DNA of 64,000 nt from Leishmania martiniquensis (lineage: Eukaryota; Euglenozoa; Kinetoplastea; Trypanosomatida; Trypanosomatidae), in contig NC_090142.1 in NCBI RefSeq assembly GCF_017916325.1, positions 465,001 through 529,000 of the forward strand, in the 5' to 3' direction. Shown here piece after piece: positions 51,801 through 59,969 of this stretch. The translations under genes were made by a program, and so were the position numbers. The first letter of the stretch is position 1. The number at the start of each line of letters is the position of its first letter. Under the pieces are notes generated by a model, which ran no database searches, was not told the origin of the DNA, and was given only the letters and a program-made list of their open reading frames with translations.

Positions 51801-52329
51801 TCTCTCCCACACCACGTCCGCGGCACAGCCCGCATTCTCCCCAACTCCGGTCTCCGTGGCCCTACGCAGCCCAGGTAGCGCTCCCAGTGCAACCCATACA
51901 GCACCCGCACCTTCGGCGCCCTCACCAATGCCTCCCGTAGCCGTGCACGCGACGGCAGCCGCCCCTACCAGCTCCTTCGCAATACCCCAGCCCATGGCAC
52001 CGCCGCCGCCACCTGTTCTGCCCGTGGCTGGGGGCATCTACAGCGGCATTGGTGGTAGCGTACCGCCGGTGCCAGTGCCGGCACCCTCTGCGTTCGGCGG
52101 CGCACCGGCACCGAGGGTGGATGCGCCGGGTATACCTGTCCCTGCACCTTCTCGCACCTTCCCCTCCTACTCAGCAGGCGACTACAGTGCGGCACCGCCA
52201 CCGCCACCGATACCGGTGCCGCTGGCAGTGCCTCACATTACGAGCACGCCTCTCTCAGCGGAGCTGGGTAAGAGAGAGAATAAAAGCACACATGGCCACC
52301 GTGGTCATCACCATCACCACCGCACCTGA
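48880..52329 (+). CDS. Long coiled-coil protein with proline-rich tail and His-rich C-terminus
   Basis: The predicted protein is 1149 aa from the ATG at 48880. Residues about 75-805 are almost continuous Glu/Arg/Gln/Ala/Leu heptads (for example QELEEWKRERREEAEAARR), expected to form a long rod-like coiled coil. Residues about 810-1120 switch sharply to Pro/Ser/Ala/Val-rich sequence with polyproline stretches (APPPPPVLPVAGG and PPPPPIPVPL) of the kind that bind profilin, SH3, WW or EVH1 domains. The protein ends HGHRGHHHHHRT. This layout suits a cytoskeletal, basal-body or flagellar scaffold, but no family-specific motif is recognised. Coiled-coil sequence similarity is not reliable for naming. 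Confidence 0.88.
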   Translation: MASDFTALRSNCTALFETAMPPLLRSSLPPASSVGAFSAAPPERVSVAAVRHPGGPHGGSASGLSFVPSIATLSSRSAEAALLRREWELRSEYYRLYAEEQWSVRQQRESKRRQADEEGRQRAMALARHIEEERQQRVAEQRERLIQKEQELEEWKRERREEAEAARRRQQQEDERRHELQHERELARIREEAASRATSVRNSEDVKAAIEQSLQKMQSTMQEQLREEVRALEAAHRLELKRREEEWANRVVEMEVSRSTELADLTHQLQLNQTRATNGEEQLREAREQLTKLLHEFDQLRLQLQSGSPHSDRDREAAQQLAMTHRSAIERLQQMYEDDKKAQLRRYAEERDRAKYEEGRRLEELKAGHAAAMRGKDNEIDHLGDRVRQLERELQDASTKVALLRANEEETVSVRVEKARMKNEMRQLQAAKAALEDTKTRLERSLHEADARAERQSEQLRALQASTVSGQRELTSERDELRRDNADLKSELAKARDSYEEELARLLKRLKSAEEAAAHLNVQEVEQSARNAVERAEEARRNAENTLAEVRRKLKVAEEEAHTSKQSAEAAHRDAAQARGRVQELQAQLEERAAQVRTLETEAERRAGLNNEVREAKERMGRLQAEYDAERELRRRQHEAALEAKEREVQQCRTDVLEANKKLHALRAETASVEFQKEGHQQRLARQLTEREEEVAQLRRQLEDSRQSLEQWKATYEELQQSSGTNTDGYKKAVREREEELQECHRRLRQLQEEKAEVERRVRAEEAARMSAIAQSGDAQRLLREREAQIDRLEREVRGLRAQQASWSTQAVSVASPAHPSEPPSLPAPEPKAPPLLSVTSPGAPSITTSTTETSNAAAPSLMLQTSKPKAPGVPTVCSVGVPTNALPTPASAWGGVHPPPAPLSIPAAPRSPVVTVPLMQPLDHGTTSTDGTTEGTPLSIPVPVSLSPSSLQVGRRSGDGPSLTIAIPTPAGALSHTTSAAQPAFSPTPVSVALRSPGSAPSATHTAPAPSAPSPMPPVAVHATAAAPTSSFAIPQPMAPPPPPVLPVAGGIYSGIGGSVPPVPVPAPSAFGGAPAPRVDAPGIPVPAPSRTFPSYSAGDYSAAPPPPPIPVPLAVPHITSTPLSAELGKRENKSTHGHRGHHHHHRT

Positions 52330-53983
52330 GCGGATCTCTGAAGAGTGGGAAGGCGGGGCAGAGAGCGTCCTCGGGTGTGCATCTTTGACGCTGCCCACCC
52401 CCTCCTCCTCCCTCCACTGCGTCGAATGCGCGCGTATGCATGTGTATAAGTATCTGTATGTGTGTGTGGGTGGGGGGGGCGTGCTTGTGCCTAACGAGTT
52501 CCCCCGCTTCTCCTTGCGCGAGGCGAGAAGTAGTTCGTGGGCCTCTGACTAGAGCCATTGTGCCCATAACCACCCCCATCACCATCCACTCGATTCCGCG
52601 CTCTCTGAGCTCTGCGTCGATGGCAACACGCACACCACTCCCGTCACCCCTGTTGTTTCCTCCATTGTACGATTACATGTCTGCTGTTGTTAGGTATGCA
52701 CACGTGCACGAATGTGTGTGTGTGTGTGCGCTTGCGTATCTCTCTTTCTGGGTGCGCAGGACTGCCTTTAGACCTTACGGATGTCCATTGGTCGTTGCTT
52801 CTTCCCTCTCTTTCCATGTGTGTGTGGGCGCTCCGATTCAGTGGTGTAGAGGGGGTCAGATAATGCGGGGGCGCATGGGTGAGTGCAGGGGAAACAAAGG
52901 GAAAAAGGGTGGTGATGGGCTATCGCACTGATACCCCTCTCCCTCCCCAGCTCTCTCTCACACCCGCTGCTGCTCTACTGGCGCCCCACCCCTTTAACTC
53001 AGCCACACCAACCAGGAGCGCGAGAGTTGCGAGGAGGAGCCGCACAGGGCGTATGGGAACCCGCTCTCCGTCTCTCTTCGCCAATGTTTGCATGTTAGAT
53101 GATGAGCCCAAACAGGTGAAGGCAGATGCTCCGCAAATCGGCATCTCTGCATGTGCCACCGCTGGTGTGAGTTTCCTGTGCCCGGGCGCGCTCACAGGAG
53201 CGGGAGGGGGGAAAAAGGGGAGGGGCAATGTGTGGGGTGGGGCGGGGAGAAGTGGCTTTGCATGCACAACTGTCCCCCCCTCTTCTCTATCCCCGTACCC
53301 CTGCTCACGTCAGCCTACCCGCCCGTAGTCACGGCCGCCATCTGCCCCCTCCCCCCTTCTCTTTCACATGGACGGCGTGCAGCAGCACATAGAAAACAAA
53401 GCCCATCGAATAAAGGACACGAAAGGCGAACAGCTCGGCATGACAGTCGCCTCATCTCGCGTACGCCCTCCTTCTCGAATCTGTAGCCCTTATTGAGGCC
53501 GTGGAGAGACGGCAGGCCTGCGGTTTCTTTAGCAGTTCAGCCATGCGTGTCGCATCGATGCCTCTGTCCCATTGCTGGGTGCTCCTCCCCCCTTCACCGT
53601 TTCTGATACAATCGCTTCACTTCCCGGTGAGCTTCTTTTCTTGTGTGACCTTCGATGTATGTACTCCTGCGTGCAGGCGCAAGTGCGCCTGCGGATCCGT
53701 GGCTGTTAACGAAAGTCCGCATAAAAGGGGGTGACGCGGCTGCCGGACGCCCTGCGCAAGAAGTGCTTTCTGACCAACCGTCGACCCCCCTCACACACAC
53801 ACACACACAGTCTCATCGTGCACCCATTCACTGCTCTGCAACTACAAGCACCTCTGTGCGGGCGCGCTTTACCTTCCGGAGAGAGGGAGACTTGCGGAAG
53901 CGGCGGTGGCACATCTGAGGTTTTGTCCCGTGTCGCTCTCTCGCTCATCTCGCCCAGCTCCTCCGTCTCTCTCTCTTACGCCG
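52330..53983. other. Spacer before the 53984 gene
   Basis: The 1.65-kb spacer has TG runs (about 52450-52475 and 52710-52730), a CA run (about 53795-53812) and C/T tracts. The next gene's open frame extends back to a GTG at 53906, overlapping its own pyrimidine tract. No separate gene is seen. Confidence 0.65.
53935..53957 (+). promoter_or_regulatory. Candidate spliced-leader acceptor for the 53984 gene
   Basis: CTCTCTCGCTCATCTCGCCCAG ends in AG at 53956-53957, leaving a 26-nt leader before the ATG at 53984. This is short but within the range seen in trypanosomatids. An acceptor further upstream is possible. Confidence 0.4.
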
Positions 53984-56500
53984 ATGGCATCACCGCCCCC
54001 GCCCGCGTTCGGCTGCGAGCAGCAGCAGAGGTGCACATTTTCCATGCACTGCAAGCGCTCCCTTCACCCGACGCTGACGCACCAGTTTGATGTGACGTGG
54101 CCGTGGCCGGGACTGGAGCGCAAAGGGCAGCCTCGCGCCTACAGCGTGGCCAGTGCCGCAGAGGGTGCTGTGGACTCCTCCACAACACAACAGGACAGCA
54201 TTTTCAAGGAGGAGGAGGACGAGGGAGAGGAGGGTACGCCCGCCGCGCCGATGCCCGACCGTGACGCTTTCACCGCGGCCGACCGTAGCGCGTCACCGCT
54301 TTGGCGAGATCGACGCCGCTACGGGTGGCCAACATCCATTCTCGATCTCTCAGGTGACCCGTTCCTTGGCCAGCACGAGACTCGTCGCGCCAGCATGCTT
54401 CTCTCGCCAGGCTATCGCTGTCTCTTACCCTTGGTCGAGCTAAGCGAGCCGGAGCAGCTGCAGGACAGAGCCGGCGCCGCCTTCTGGCGCACAGCTTTCA
54501 AGCCGCCTTTGCACAGGGCGCAATCCTTTGAGTCGACCTCGTCGCTTAGCGCCGCCCGCTCGCCGCCGCAGTGTGCCGAACTTGTCATCGGCGAGCTCTC
54601 AGGAATTGAGCTGGCGGTTCGGGAGCGCCATGAGATGGCGACGACATCATCTCGGTACCATGGGCACCCATTCGTGAAGCCGCCATTTCTCTCTGGCACG
54701 TCACTCGGGCCCCGCCCAGTGGCCGAGTCCACCCCGGTCTCAGCCGGTGGGGGGGCAAGGCTGGCGACAGAGAGCCCCGATATCGGATCGCAAGGTGCAA
54801 CGCGAGAGGAGACGGTGCCGGCGCCTGGCCATGGCCAGAGAGAGCCGTTGACTGTGCTGACCTTCTTTTTCTACACGATACCGTTCCGCATTCGGTGGCT
54901 CTCGCAAGTTGCCGGCCGCATTGTCGTCTCTCTGCCATGCGAGGAGCGGCTGCTGACCTTGCACGCACCCCATGGAAGTCGTGACTACGGCGGCGCGCCT
55001 TACCAATCTCTTTCGTCGGCGCCTGCAGCTGGGAGTACTTCTCGGAGCGCGATCATCGCCATGTCGCAAGTGCACAGCTACACGTTGCCGCGCGGTGTAG
55101 TTCCACTGGATATTTCGGAGGTGTTTGACCGCCCCTTCCTCGCCGTTGGCACAGCTGAGCACGGGGTGCTGCTGTGCCACCTTGACCCGTCGACCGGTGT
55201 CATACAGGGCATCGCGCGCTGGATCTCACTGAGGGGGTATGGAAGCTCGCTGTACCCCGTGACCCGCCTCGCTGCGGTGTTCCCGGCGCGTCGGCCGGCG
55301 CCCGCGACGGATCGCTCCCCATCTTTTACCTCACCCCCCTCGTGGGTGCGGCGCGCCCATACCCTCGAAAGCCTCAACGACGGCGTGCTCGTGTGCTCCT
55401 CGCCTTACGAGCCTACGGCCGCTGTGGTGAAGCTCGGCGCGGCCGCAGAGGGGGTGGTGGAGGACTTCCCCGTCATACGCGGGGTCGACACCGTCCTCGA
55501 CGTCAGCGCGGCCGTGCAGCCCGATTTGGGGCCGCTGGTCTGCACCGTCTCGCGGAAGCTCCTACGGTTGCGTGTCATTGAATCGCCGACGGAGGAGGCG
55601 GAGCGGCGCACTGCGCTTCTGATGAAAAGACTGGAGGGTGGTCTTGCCGATCGTGCGCCCCCGTGCCTGACGTACGACCGGATGGCGCGACTCGAATGCC
55701 CGCTTCTCCACGTCGCTGCAAGCCCCGCTGTCTTGCAGTCCTTCACCGAGAAGTACGTGAGCCGGCGCAGCTACACGAAGCACTGGCAGTTTGTGGTGGA
55801 TGGCGCGAATCGGGTGGTGCTGCTAGACCGGACGGTGAGCCAGTACACTCTTCACTCCACCTTTCAGCTATACCGCTGCGGCTGGGGGGCTAGGGCCGGG
55901 CGCGAGGCACCTGCCGGCTCCTTCGTACCTGCCTCCCCCACGGCGAGCAGCGGCAGCGGGGGCCGGGGAACGCCGCCGTGTGAAAGCAAACGGGCGTGTG
56001 CGCCCGGCAAGGGCGACGAGGCGCCAGCTGACGATAGTCACGACAGCACGTGGCTGTCGTCCCCTTCGCCGGCGCGGCTCTCGCCAACTACTGCTGATCG
56101 GCAGAAGCGTCCACGATCAAGGCCGACGATTTCGAAAGGGAAAGGGGCGTCTGGCCTCACTGCCAAGCGTCGTCGCTCATCGGCTGCGTTGTCCGCTCCT
56201 GTGAAGACGGAGGGGGACGACGACGACGACGGCGACGCATCACCTGGCAAGCTCCCATCCCTTTCCGCCTTTGCCTCTGCGGTCCCTATCGAGGATGCCT
56301 GCAGCGGTGTCGTGGTGACGTGTGCGCGGGACCAGACCATGCAGGTGGCCGCTGCACACGATCGCTACTATATTTCTCTGGTCACGTGGCACATGGGCCC
56401 TTCAACCTCAGCACATCCACCATCGACACCCTCCTCTGCGGCAGTTGCCACGACGGCAGCTTTGGCTGGACACACAGAGGCCCATGCAGGACCGTCGTGA
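53984..56500 (+). CDS. Unknown protein, beta-rich core with basic NLS-like motifs near the C-terminus
   Basis: The predicted protein is 838 aa from the first in-frame ATG at 53984; the frame opens earlier on a GTG. No family is recognised. The N-terminal third is polar with an acidic run (EEEDEGEEG, about residues 70-80). A core from about 285 to 640 is rich in alternating hydrophobic strands (FLAVGTAEHGVLLCHLD, DGVLVCSSPYEPTAAVVKLG, HWQFVVDGANRVVLLDR). This would suit a beta-propeller or similar repeat, but clear WD dipeptides are lacking. Residues about 705-740 carry two basic clusters, RQKRPRSRP and AKRRRSS, resembling a bipartite nuclear localisation signal, followed by DDDDDGD. A nuclear protein is therefore inferred. 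Confidence 0.82.
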   Translation: MASPPPPAFGCEQQQRCTFSMHCKRSLHPTLTHQFDVTWPWPGLERKGQPRAYSVASAAEGAVDSSTTQQDSIFKEEEDEGEEGTPAAPMPDRDAFTAADRSASPLWRDRRRYGWPTSILDLSGDPFLGQHETRRASMLLSPGYRCLLPLVELSEPEQLQDRAGAAFWRTAFKPPLHRAQSFESTSSLSAARSPPQCAELVIGELSGIELAVRERHEMATTSSRYHGHPFVKPPFLSGTSLGPRPVAESTPVSAGGGARLATESPDIGSQGATREETVPAPGHGQREPLTVLTFFFYTIPFRIRWLSQVAGRIVVSLPCEERLLTLHAPHGSRDYGGAPYQSLSSAPAAGSTSRSAIIAMSQVHSYTLPRGVVPLDISEVFDRPFLAVGTAEHGVLLCHLDPSTGVIQGIARWISLRGYGSSLYPVTRLAAVFPARRPAPATDRSPSFTSPPSWVRRAHTLESLNDGVLVCSSPYEPTAAVVKLGAAAEGVVEDFPVIRGVDTVLDVSAAVQPDLGPLVCTVSRKLLRLRVIESPTEEAERRTALLMKRLEGGLADRAPPCLTYDRMARLECPLLHVAASPAVLQSFTEKYVSRRSYTKHWQFVVDGANRVVLLDRTVSQYTLHSTFQLYRCGWGARAGREAPAGSFVPASPTASSGSGGRGTPPCESKRACAPGKGDEAPADDSHDSTWLSSPSPARLSPTTADRQKRPRSRPTISKGKGASGLTAKRRRSSAALSAPVKTEGDDDDDGDASPGKLPSLSAFASAVPIEDACSGVVVTCARDQTMQVAAAHDRYYISLVTWHMGPSTSAHPPSTPSSAAVATTAALAGHTEAHAGPS

Positions 56501-57379
56501 CAGGGGGAAGGTGAGAGGGCCAGAGAGAAGCGGCATCGCTGGCTGCTGCTCCTTCCATGCACGGCGCCTTGAGTAAGAGGTCTGTGCAGAGAGATGCGCG
56601 CACAAATACATGACGAGCCGCACAGATTGCGGTTTCGAGCCTGTTGGTTTTCCTGTACGGGCACAAATAGATGCCATAGGCAGCGAGAGGGGAAACATGG
56701 GAGTGCGACAGAGTGATGGGCCGCAGAGAAGATTCAGCTTGTGGTGGTGTTTGAGGTGCGAGCGGGGCGCGTGGAGGGGGGCAGGGAGGCGACAGGCGTG
56801 TGCTCGTGTCGCATGCTCGGCGACTGTGTGTGACTTCGCATGTGTGTCTCTCGTCTGAGCGGAGAGTCTTATCGCCTACCGCCTCGGTCAGCGAAGCCGT
56901 GGTGCCTTGACTCTTCTCTCGCCCCTACGCCTCCCTTCCCCCCCTCACGTACCACGGCCACTCGGGCGCCGATAGCTTTGAGTTGGACGGCTCTTCCTTT
57001 ATGCGGCCCCCATCTCCTGCCCCCCGCCGCTCCCTCGTCCATGGCCGGCCGCGTGCTGACGGTAGTGCGGCTCTGCCCACCGCCTCCCTCCCATTTCTCA
57101 GATGACTTCAGAGGTGCAGAGACAGAAACGACTGACGACCGTCTCTTCTTCGCCCTCGGCTCCCCGCGGTGCTGCCGCGCATTTCCATTCGAACATCTGT
57201 GCGTCGTCTATGGAGCCCTCTTATGGTCCCGCATGCCCACTGCGCCCCTCCACCGCCTTTCTCCTCTTGTGCGTCGATCTTCCGCTCTCACTTCCCACTC
57301 TCAGCGTTCGGGGCAAGCAAGGTGACCGCACGCCACACCCCATACGTGAAGAACACGCCTCGGCGTTTCCACCACCATC
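56501..57379. other. Spacer before the nucleoplasmin-fold cluster
   Basis: The 0.88-kb spacer becomes C/T-rich from about 56900. No gene is seen. The downstream acceptor is at 57303-57304. Confidence 0.65.
57265..57304 (+). promoter_or_regulatory. Candidate spliced-leader acceptor for the first nucleoplasmin-fold gene
   Basis: TTCCGCTCTCACTTCCCACTCTCAG ends in AG at 57303-57304, leaving a 75-nt leader with no ATG before 57380. Confidence 0.6.
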
Positions 57380-57724
57380 ATGGAGAAGTTCTACGGCATG
57401 GAGGTCTTCGCTGGCAAGACGGCAAAGCCCAACATATCGGCTGATCGCGTGCTCCGTGTGACACAGGTGGCGCTGCCCCCAAACGCGTCGCACGCTATCA
57501 CGCTTCTCGTCAAGACGCAGGGCAAGTCGTTTGTGCTCGCAACACTGGACCCGCAGCAGGCGCTCTTCCACATGAGTGTGGATATGCTCTTCAGCGGGAA
57601 GCAGGAGTTGACGTTCACCTGTGAGGGTGAGATTGGAGCCGTGCACGTCATTGGGTACACACAGCTAGCGGGGGAGGAGGACGACATGGACGACGGCGAT
57701 GACGATGACGACATGGACGACTAG
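57380..57724 (+). CDS. Small nucleoplasmin-fold protein, NPL domain with short acidic tail
   Basis: The predicted protein is 114 aa from the ATG at 57380. Residues 1-95 match the nucleoplasmin-like (NPL) domain found at the N-terminus of nuclear FKBPs and related chaperones: a FYGMEVFAGK start, an LRVTQVALP strand, FVLATLDP, and the closing AVHVIGYTQL. A tail of Asp/Glu/Met (about 98-114) follows and ends the protein. NPL domains of this class assemble as pentamers and bind histones or other basic partners through acidic tracts; that is family knowledge. It is closely similar to the N-terminal domain of the next gene (shared FYG.EV.AGK.KP), so the two are tandem paralogues. It lacks an RGG or other RNA-binding tail and could form mixed oligomers with its longer neighbours. 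Confidence 0.88.
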   Translation: MEKFYGMEVFAGKTAKPNISADRVLRVTQVALPPNASHAITLLVKTQGKSFVLATLDPQQALFHMSVDMLFSGKQELTFTCEGEIGAVHVIGYTQLAGEEDDMDDGDDDDDMDD

Positions 57725-58976
57725 GCCGCTGCGTAGTGCTGGTTTTGGAGTGCGGATGTGTTAGTGTCTATGTTGCGCATCCGCGTGCGCAAGATTTTTC
57801 GCGTGCCTGAGTAAGAAGGCATCTTGTAGCTTATCGTCCGAGGTGGCTTTGGTGACGCCGGTGGCCTATGCCACGTGCGCGCGCGCTGACGCCGCTGAGG
57901 TGGTTGACATGGACATTTGACCTCTGGCCAGCATGACTAAGTGAAGTGGAAGCGCCTAATTAAGTGGCCGCGGTGACCCTGCAGTGACATTATGGCCTCT
58001 CTGAACGGGTGGACGACAGTGTCTCGATCTGTTCGAGTGGGTGGGGAAGAGGCTGCCATCTGCAGCCTCACCGGGCGTATGGGTCATCTCCCACCGTCAT
58101 GGTGCGCGTTCTGCTTCTTTCCACGGCAGCGAACCAGTCGGCCGAGGCGCCCTCCACAGGTTTCCCCTCCCCCTCCCCACTCATAAACCCACGGGCGTGC
58201 GCAGCCCGACGACCCCCTCCCTTGTCAGCCCCTCTCTGGGCTGAGCGGAGCACCGCAAAGGGTAGCGACCACAATGGAGGGGGGCACAGAGCGCCTCCGC
58301 AGTGCCGCGCTGATGTGCGGCGGTGTCGGCTATCGGCAGAGACCCCTCAAATGGCGCAAATCGGCCGTGTGTGTGTGTACTCAATGCACCCCCGCTTTCC
58401 CTCCCTCTCTTTCACTGCCGTCTGTTACTCTCTCTTGACTGTCCTTCCTCTACCCCCTCCCCCCTCCCCACGTTCTCTCCCACCGTGTGGGATGTGCAGT
58501 AACACACGCTCGCCCCCCACCCCACCCCCACCCGCTCGTCTGCTGAACTCCCTGACGTCATCGCGCACCCCCTTTTTTTTCACTGGGAAGCACTTGACGA
58601 ACGAAAAGTCCCCCCTTTTTGCCCGCCTTTTTCGCGCGCGCTCTCTCTTCGCACACGTTACGCTCTAAAAACAGCGATTTCCGTTCTTGGCCTTTTCGAC
58701 GAACGTTCTGCACGTGTCTCCCCCTCCCCCTTTTTTGACGTTTAACGCCTCCGTCCATCTCAGCAGACAACAGAAGCGGTCTCTTCCCTTTACATATCTC
58801 CTCATTATTTACCTTTGCCTCTTCGCCTAAGCCTTCCTAACTGACCGGCACACGAGCGCAGAGAGTTAACTGCCCCCGCCCCCCTCACCTCACCTCACTT
58901 CACTCCAACACAAACACACATACACATCCGTTCTTCTCTATCCATCTGACCCCCCAGCCCCTTCCCAGTGTTCATC
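57725..58976. other. Spacer between first and second nucleoplasmin-fold genes
   Basis: The 1.25-kb spacer has no gene. It is C/T-rich from about 58380, with T8 near 58572-58580. The best acceptor is the AG at 58830-58831. Confidence 0.65.
58795..58831 (+). promoter_or_regulatory. Candidate spliced-leader acceptor for NOPP44/46
   Basis: TTATTTACCTTTGCCTCTTC leads to GCCTAAG, with AG at 58830-58831. The 145-nt leader has no ATG before 58977. Confidence 0.5.
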
Positions 58977-59969
58977 ATGGAGGGCTTTTACGGTATTGAG
59001 GTGACTGCCGGCAAGCAGGTGAAGCCGAAGATCCCGGAAGAGTGCGCGCTGCGCTTGACTCAGCTCGCCGTGCCCGCCAACGCGGCCGGTGTGGTTTCTC
59101 TTACCGTATCCTTTGAGGGCAGGCAGTTCACGATCGCCACGTTGGATCCCAAGAAGGGTATCTACCAGATGAGCACCGATCTCGTCTTCACCGAGGCGCA
59201 GGACGTCTCCTTCTCCGCACAGGGCGCCGGCGCTATTCACGTTACCGGCTACGTGCAGCCGGTTGGTAATGACGACATGATGGATGCCATGGCCGGTGAG
59301 TCGGGTGAGGAGGATGAGGACGATGACGACGACCTGGAAGAGGTGTCGGAGGCGGAGAGCGATGAGGTCGCCGAGGCTCGTGCTGCAACCGCGGCTGGTG
59401 AAGAGGACAGCGACGAGGAGGTTGATGGCGACCATGACGAGGAGGACGACACCGACGATGATGACGAGGACGACGAGGAAGATGGAGAGGAGGGTGAGAA
59501 AATGCCCCCCGCCGACCTCGATGACAGCGACATGGGCGAAGAGGACGAGGAGGATGACGAGGAGGATGACGAGGAGGGTCAGATGAACGAGGACGACGAG
59601 AGCGATGATGAAGACGACGACGAGGACGACGATCATGTGAACGTACCACAGAAGTTTCAACGCACAGAGCGCGGTGGCCGTGGCGGCGATCGTGGGGGAT
59701 TCCGCGGTGGCCGTGGTGGTGATCGTGGGGGGTTCCGCGGTGGCCGTGGCGGCGATCGTGGGGGGTTCCGCGGTGGCCGTGGTGGTGATCGTGGGGGGTT
59801 CCGCGGCGGCCGTGGCGGCGATCGTGGGGGGTTCCGCGGTGGCCGTGGCGGCGATCGTGGGGGGTTCCGCGGTGGCCGTGGCGGCGATCGTGGGGGGTTC
59901 CGCGGTGGCCGTGGTGGTGATCGTGGGGGGTTCCGTGGTGGCCGTGGTGGCAACCGTGGCCGCTATTAG
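58977..59969 (+). CDS. NOPP44/46: Nucleolar RNA-binding protein NOPP44/46: NPL domain, acidic region, RGG tail
   Basis: The predicted protein is 330 aa from the ATG at 58977 (the frame opens on a GTG three codons earlier). The architecture is that of trypanosome NOPP44/46, a nucleolar phosphoprotein that binds RNA through its RGG tail and takes part in ribosome biogenesis. Residues 1-97 form a nucleoplasmin-like domain (FYGIEVTAGK start, FTIATLDP, closing AIHVTGY). Residues about 101-226 are almost all Asp/Glu with scattered Ser in casein-kinase-2 context (EEDSDEE, DDSDMGEE). Residues 235-322 are eight exact copies of the 11-residue unit RGGDRGGFRGG, and the chain ends RGGNRGRY. The arginines are likely methylation targets (inference). 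It sits between two NPL paralogues. Confidence 0.9.
   Translation: MEGFYGIEVTAGKQVKPKIPEECALRLTQLAVPANAAGVVSLTVSFEGRQFTIATLDPKKGIYQMSTDLVFTEAQDVSFSAQGAGAIHVTGYVQPVGNDDMMDAMAGESGEEDEDDDDDLEEVSEAESDEVAEARAATAAGEEDSDEEVDGDHDEEDDTDDDDEDDEEDGEEGEKMPPADLDDSDMGEEDEEDDEEDDEEGQMNEDDESDDEDDDEDDDHVNVPQKFQRTERGGRGGDRGGFRGGRGGDRGGFRGGRGGDRGGFRGGRGGDRGGFRGGRGGDRGGFRGGRGGDRGGFRGGRGGDRGGFRGGRGGDRGGFRGGRGGNRGRY
59679..59942 (+). repeat. Coding minisatellite: eight 33-bp RGG units
   Basis: Eight tandem 33-bp units each encode RGGDRGGFRGG. All copies are identical as protein and differ only at a few synonymous third positions (GGC/GGT, GGA/GGG, CGC/CGT). Perfect periodicity suggests recent homogenisation by unequal exchange or slippage, so copy number may vary between strains. 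Confidence 0.97.
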
